Shown here: piece by piece, positions 6,990-10,108 of the stretch | How positions within the stretch are numbered: the first letter of the stretch is position 1 | Layout: the number at the start of each line of letters is the position of its first letter | NCBI GenBank assembly: GCA_040901495.1 | Contig: JBBDYO010000082.1 | Span: 1 to 10,108 of the forward strand | DNA length: 10,108 nucleotides | Origin: VRUE01 sp040901495 | Lineage (GTDB): Bacteria > Actinomycetota > Thermoleophilia > Solirubrobacterales > 70-9 | Direction: 5' to 3' | The notes under the pieces: generated by a model | Seen by the model: only the letters and a program-made list of their open reading frames with translations | Told to the model about the DNA's origin: nothing | Databases searched by the model: none | Position numbers and translations under genes: made by a program

Positions 6990-8696
6990 ATGACCCCGGC
7001 CCGCTTCCCCTTCCTTCGCGCCCGCCTGGCAGCCGCCGCCGCCAGCCGCACACAACGCGTCCTCTGGCCGAGCGCCCTCTTCCTGGTGGTTGCGGCATTG
7101 GGTGTGGCGGGAGCACCGGCCGCCGACAGCGCCGCGCCGGAAGAACCGGCGGCCAGCCAGACGGAAGCGCCGGCACCGCCGCCGGCGCCCGTTGCACCAC
7201 CCGCCCCGGTCGTGCAGGCGGACACCCTCGCGCCCCCTCCAGCCCCGTCGAAGGGCAACGGTGGCGTCGTCGCCGAACCCGAAGCGGAGGCCACGCCCGA
7301 ACCGGAGCCCGATGCCAGCACCGAATCCGAAGGCGAAGCCGGCGCCGTCCCGGTCCCGGTCCCGACCGAATCGTCCTCGACCTTCACCCTTCCCTCGCTG
7401 CCGATCTCGAGCTGCGCGCCGTCGGGGATACCCCCGATCCTCATCCCGATCTACCAGCGGGCCTCCGACGCCTACGACCTCGGCCCGCAGGGCCCCAGCG
7501 TGCTCGCCGCGATCAATGAGATCGAGACGGCCTTCGGGACCAACACCAACATCTCCTCAGCGGGAGCAGTCGGGTGGATGCAGTTCATGCCGGAAACCTG
7601 GGCCGCCTATGGCGTCGACGCCAACGGCGACGGGGTCAAGGACCCCTACAACCCCGAAGACGCGATCTTCGCCGCCGCCAACTATCTCAGCGCCTCGGGG
7701 ATGCCGGGGAACACCTACGACGCGATCTACGCCTACAACCACGCCGACTGGTACGTCGCTGACGTGCTAGCCAACGCCGAGTGCTACGGCGCCCTCGGCG
7801 GCCTGCTCGGCGGCGCCTTCGACCTGACGCCGAAGCTCCAGGTGCTGACCTGCACCCCGCCCAAGCGCTGGAGGAAACAGATCCCGATCATCTACCTCGA
7901 CGCCTTCGAGACCGCCGCCGGCCGCTACGGGCTCGGTGAGCGCGGCGTCTGGGCGCTGGCCGCGGTCGCCCGCCTGGAGTCGGACTTCGGGCGCGGCATG
8001 AACAAAGCCGAACTGAAAGAGCGCGGTCCACTGGGGCTCGAAGGTGTCGAGTGGGCGCGCTACGCCGTCGACGGCGATGCCGACGGCCGCATCGACCGCG
8101 CCGACCCCGACGACTCGGCCGCCACGCTGGCACGGATCATCTGGTCGCGCGGCGGCCTGCGCGCGGGCCTGTTCAGCCACAATCAGGCCGGGTGGTATGT
8201 CGAAGCCGTGCTCAACGAGGCCGACCGGCTCGAAGGCAACTGCAAGATGAGCAAGATCGACTGGACGCTGTCGCTGCCGAACGTCGTGATCGCTCCGATC
8301 AACTGGGACAACCTGACGCTCTCCAACCCACTCGAGCAGAGGGACCTCGACACCGGGGCGCTTGACCCGCGGATCGTCGGGCTGATCGGCGCGATGACGC
8401 AGAACCACCAGATCACGATCTCCTCGCTGCGCTCCGACCACTCGAAGTACACGGTCGAAGGCGGCGTCTCCAACCACTTCTACGGACGGGCGATGGACAT
8501 CGCGGCGGTCGACGGCGTCTCCTGCACCGACACCGCGCCGACTGCGCCCTGCGCCGAACTCGGCCGCACGCTGGCCTCGCTGCCGGTCCCCGCGCGGCCA
8601 TCCGAGTTGATCTACTGCTTCGACCTGGACGGCCCGGGCCCCGCGTTCGCCCGCGCCGACCACTGCGATCACGTCCACGCCGGCTACGACGAATAG
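6990..8696 (+). CDS. Exported three-domain murein hydrolase: SLT, degenerate SLT, M15-like peptidase
   Basis: The 568-residue protein has an N-terminal signal anchor or signal peptide (hydrophobic about 28-42) and a Pro/Ala/Glu-rich wall-spanning linker to about 130. Domain 1 (about 150-265) is a lytic transglycosylase that should cut glycan strands: likely catalytic E179 in EIETAFG, QFMPETW at 198-204 and AYNHADWYV at 248-256. Domain 2 (about 305-415) is a diverged copy with E330 in LESDFG and HNQAGWYV, but QFMP is lost. Each copy has an EF-hand-like Asp loop (210-218 and 361-369). Domain 3 (about 460-568) resembles M15 zinc peptidases: SNHFYGRAMD gives H496 and D503, and DHVH ends at H563. 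It probably cleaves stem peptides. The ATG at 6990 follows GAGGGG (6976-6981) and the preceding stop by 4 bp. Confidence 0.88.
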   Translation: MTPARFPFLRARLAAAAASRTQRVLWPSALFLVVAALGVAGAPAADSAAPEEPAASQTEAPAPPPAPVAPPAPVVQADTLAPPPAPSKGNGGVVAEPEAEATPEPEPDASTESEGEAGAVPVPVPTESSSTFTLPSLPISSCAPSGIPPILIPIYQRASDAYDLGPQGPSVLAAINEIETAFGTNTNISSAGAVGWMQFMPETWAAYGVDANGDGVKDPYNPEDAIFAAANYLSASGMPGNTYDAIYAYNHADWYVADVLANAECYGALGGLLGGAFDLTPKLQVLTCTPPKRWRKQIPIIYLDAFETAAGRYGLGERGVWALAAVARLESDFGRGMNKAELKERGPLGLEGVEWARYAVDGDADGRIDRADPDDSAATLARIIWSRGGLRAGLFSHNQAGWYVEAVLNEADRLEGNCKMSKIDWTLSLPNVVIAPINWDNLTLSNPLEQRDLDTGALDPRIVGLIGAMTQNHQITISSLRSDHSKYTVEGGVSNHFYGRAMDIAAVDGVSCTDTAPTAPCAELGRTLASLPVPARPSELIYCFDLDGPGPAFARADHCDHVHAGYDE

Positions 8697-8701
8697 CTGC
8701 G

Positions 8702-8731
8702 TAGACAGAGCTCGGCTCGCTCGCGTAACGT
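8702..8731 (+). promoter_or_regulatory. Candidate promoter for the GYD gene
   Basis: TAGACA (8702-8707), five of six positions like TTGACA, and TAACGT (8726-8731), fitting TANNNT, are 18 bases apart. The expected start point leaves a leader of roughly 20 bases that contains the strong ribosome binding site GAGAGGAGAGG (8747-8757). The 64-bp gap after the hydrolase gene holds no terminator I can see. Confidence 0.4.
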
Positions 8732-8760
8732 AGGCGCGAACCCAGCGAGAGGAGAGGACC

Positions 8761-9042
8761 ATGCCCACCTACGTGATGCTCACGAACCTGACCGCCGAGG
8801 GCGTCCGGACCCTTAAGAACAACCCGGACCGGGTCGCGGAGGTGAACAAGGAGGTCGAGCAGATTGGGGCCAAGGTGCTCGCGCAGTACGCGACGCTGGG
8901 TCAGTACGACTTCGTGACGATCATCGAAGCGCCCGATGAGAAGGTCATGGCCAAGGTTTCAGTCGAGCTCGGCTCGCGCGGGACGATGAGCAGCCAGACC
9001 CTCGCGGCAATGTCCACCGACGAGCTGACCGGCTCTCTCTAG
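8761..9042 (+). CDS. GYD-domain protein
   Basis: This 93-residue cytosolic protein fits the GYD family, small alpha/beta proteins of a ferredoxin-like type with no settled biochemical role. It has the family opening MPTYVMLTNLTAEG and the helix with PDRVAEVNKEVEQIGAKV. The name motif is present in variant form, GQYD, at 47-50, followed by strand FVTIIEAPD. The C-terminal SQTLAAMSTDEL segment also fits the family, and length is typical. There is no signal peptide or membrane segment. The ATG has an excellent ribosome binding site (AGGAG at 8750-8754). purD begins 15 bp after its stop, so the two are probably co-transcribed. A purine-related role is only a guess from this position. Confidence 0.88.
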   Translation: MPTYVMLTNLTAEGVRTLKNNPDRVAEVNKEVEQIGAKVLAQYATLGQYDFVTIIEAPDEKVMAKVSVELGSRGTMSSQTLAAMSTDELTGSL

Positions 9043-9057
9043 AGACAGGCGGTCGGC

Positions 9058-10108
9058 TTGAAGGTCCTGATCGTCGGGGGAGGCGGGCGCGAGCACGCCA
9101 TGGTGCGGGCGCTGCGGCGCTCCGCGCAGGAGCCCGAGCTGCTCTGCGCGCCGGGCAACGCGGGCATCGCCGCCGATGCCGAGTGCCTTCCCGATGTAGG
9201 CGGAGATGACGTCGAGGCGATCGTCGCCGCGGCCAAGGAGCGCAGCGTCGACCTGGTCCTGGTCGGGCCCGAGGCGCCGCTGGTCGCCGGAGCGGTCGAC
9301 GCGCTCGAGGCCGCCGGGGTGCCGGCCTTCGGGCCGAGCGCCGCCGCCGCCGAGCTCGAGGGCTCGAAGTCGTTCGCCAAGGAGCTGATGAAGGCGGCGG
9401 GGGTGCCGACCGCTTCGCACGTGCTCCTGCACAGCCTCGAGGAAGCAGTGGAGCACCTCGCGGGCGCGTCCTACCCCGCGGTGCTGAAGGCCGACAGCCT
9501 GGCGGCCGGGAAGGGTGTGATCATCTGCGAGTCAGAGGCCGAGGCGCGCGCGGCCGCTGAGGTCTTCTTCACCGAGCAGCGCTTCGGAGCCAACATTGCG
9601 GTCGTGCTCGAGGAGTTCCTCGACGGCGAGGAGCTCTCGCTGCTGGCGCTCTGCGACGGCGAGAACGTCGTGCCGCTGGCGCCGGCCCAGGACTACAAGC
9701 GGATCTTCGACGGGGACCAGGGGCCCAACACCGGTGGGATGGGCAGCTACTCGCCGGTGCCGGGCTTTGGCGCGGCCGAGGTTGAAGAGATCGTCGACGC
9801 TGTGCACCGGCCGGTCGTCGCCGAGATGGCACGCCGCGGCGTGCCCTTCCACGGCGTCCTCTACGCAGGGCTGATGATCGGCTCGGAAGGGCCGAAGGTG
9901 CTGGAGTTCAACGTCCGCTTTGGCGACCCCGAGTGCCAGCCGCTGCTGATGCGGTTGAAGACCGACCTGGTCGAAGTGCTGCTGGCGGCGACCGAGGGCC
10001 GCCTCGATTCTCTTCCGCCGCTGGAGTGGGACCCCCGCGCGAGCGTGTGTGTGGTCATGGCCAGCGAGGGCTATCCGGGCAAGTATCAGCGCGGCCGTCC
10101 GATCCGCG
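9058..10108 (+). CDS. purD: Phosphoribosylamine-glycine ligase (GAR synthetase), 5' part
   Basis: PurD joins glycine to phosphoribosylamine using ATP, the second step of purine biosynthesis. The first 350 codons are present; the usual length is about 420, so the C-terminal domain is cut by the window edge. The N-terminal domain opens with KVLIVGGGGREHA and has GPEAPLVAG at 70-78. The ATP-grasp core shows KADSLAAGKG at 144-153, EEFLDGEELS, DYKRIFDGDQ from 212, GPNTGGMG at 222-229 and the metal-binding LEFNVRFGDPE at 282-292. S147 stands where most bacteria have Gly, but a small residue there is tolerable. The start is TTG at 9058, just before the first conserved strand. No ATG or GTG fits, and AGGCGG (9047-9052) may act as ribosome binding site. 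It lies 15 bp after the GYD gene. Confidence 0.96.
   Translation, partial: MKVLIVGGGGREHAMVRALRRSAQEPELLCAPGNAGIAADAECLPDVGGDDVEAIVAAAKERSVDLVLVGPEAPLVAGAVDALEAAGVPAFGPSAAAAELEGSKSFAKELMKAAGVPTASHVLLHSLEEAVEHLAGASYPAVLKADSLAAGKGVIICESEAEARAAAEVFFTEQRFGANIAVVLEEFLDGEELSLLALCDGENVVPLAPAQDYKRIFDGDQGPNTGGMGSYSPVPGFGAAEVEEIVDAVHRPVVAEMARRGVPFHGVLYAGLMIGSEGPKVLEFNVRFGDPECQPLLMRLKTDLVEVLLAATEGRLDSLPPLEWDPRASVCVVMASEGYPGKYQRGRPIR

Noticed and set aside
7348..7365. Three tandem copies of GTCCCG
   Set aside because: It simply encodes Val-Pro repeats in the wall-spanning linker; ordinary low-complexity coding.
6134..7444. 436-residue open frame on the - strand
   Set aside because: Antisense to the membrane protein and the hydrolase linker; Gly/Ala-rich low complexity that mirrors the Pro/Ala linker codons.
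7767..8768. 333-residue open frame on the - strand
   Set aside because: Mirror of the hydrolase coding region with no domain or credible start context.
9036..9045. Palindrome TCTCTAGAGA across the GYD stop codon
   Set aside because: Only 10 bp without flanking symmetry or a U-run; likely chance in a repeated CT/AG context.

Overview
This window reads as a chromosomal segment of a high-GC actinobacterium. The chaperone order dnaK-grpE-dnaJ-hspR with the MerR-type repressor HspR is an actinobacterial signature. The envelope genes in the middle look, from memory, most like proteins of the class Thermoleophilia (Solirubrobacterales-like). That placement is an inference and was not searched. Every gene I can support lies on the + strand; long ORFs on the - strand are shadows of high-GC coding sequence.

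Region 1 (1-5308) is a heat-shock operon. It holds the 3' end of dnaK (substrate-binding domain and lid), grpE (4-bp overlap with dnaK), dnaJ (6-bp gap), hspR (58-bp gap) and clpB (stop and start share one base). The products form the whole disaggregation pathway plus its own repressor. ClpB extracts chains from aggregates, DnaK/DnaJ/GrpE refold them, and HspR is expected to use DnaK as co-repressor to shut the operon off. The only real break in the operon, between dnaJ and hspR, is filled by a 46-bp imperfect palindrome centred on CCCCCTATAGGGGG.

Region 2 (about 5309-8696) is an envelope block. It contains a small secreted protein with a possible BamE-like fold and a possibly leaderless promoter. 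After about 200 bp of less GC-rich intergenic DNA with inverted repeats come two closely spaced genes. The first encodes a single-pass membrane protein with two juxtamembrane 16-residue repeats, a Pro/Ala/Glu-rich linker and a C-terminal domain that may be NTF2-like. The second encodes an exported three-domain murein hydrolase: a lytic transglycosylase, a second degenerate transglycosylase-like domain, and an M15-like zinc peptidase. The pair recalls the VirB8/TcpC and VirB1 parts of conjugation machines, but no other secretion gene is visible here.

Region 3 (8697-10108) has a GYD-domain protein behind its own candidate promoter and a strong Shine-Dalgarno. It is followed by the first 350 codons of purD (GAR synthetase, purine biosynthesis), which starts at TTG and runs off the window.

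No rRNA, tRNA, CRISPR array, transposase, attachment site or replication origin was seen. The best candidates for something undescribed are the dnaJ-hspR palindrome, the SLT-SLT-M15 enzyme with its membrane partner, and the hairpin plus G10 tract at the start of grpE.
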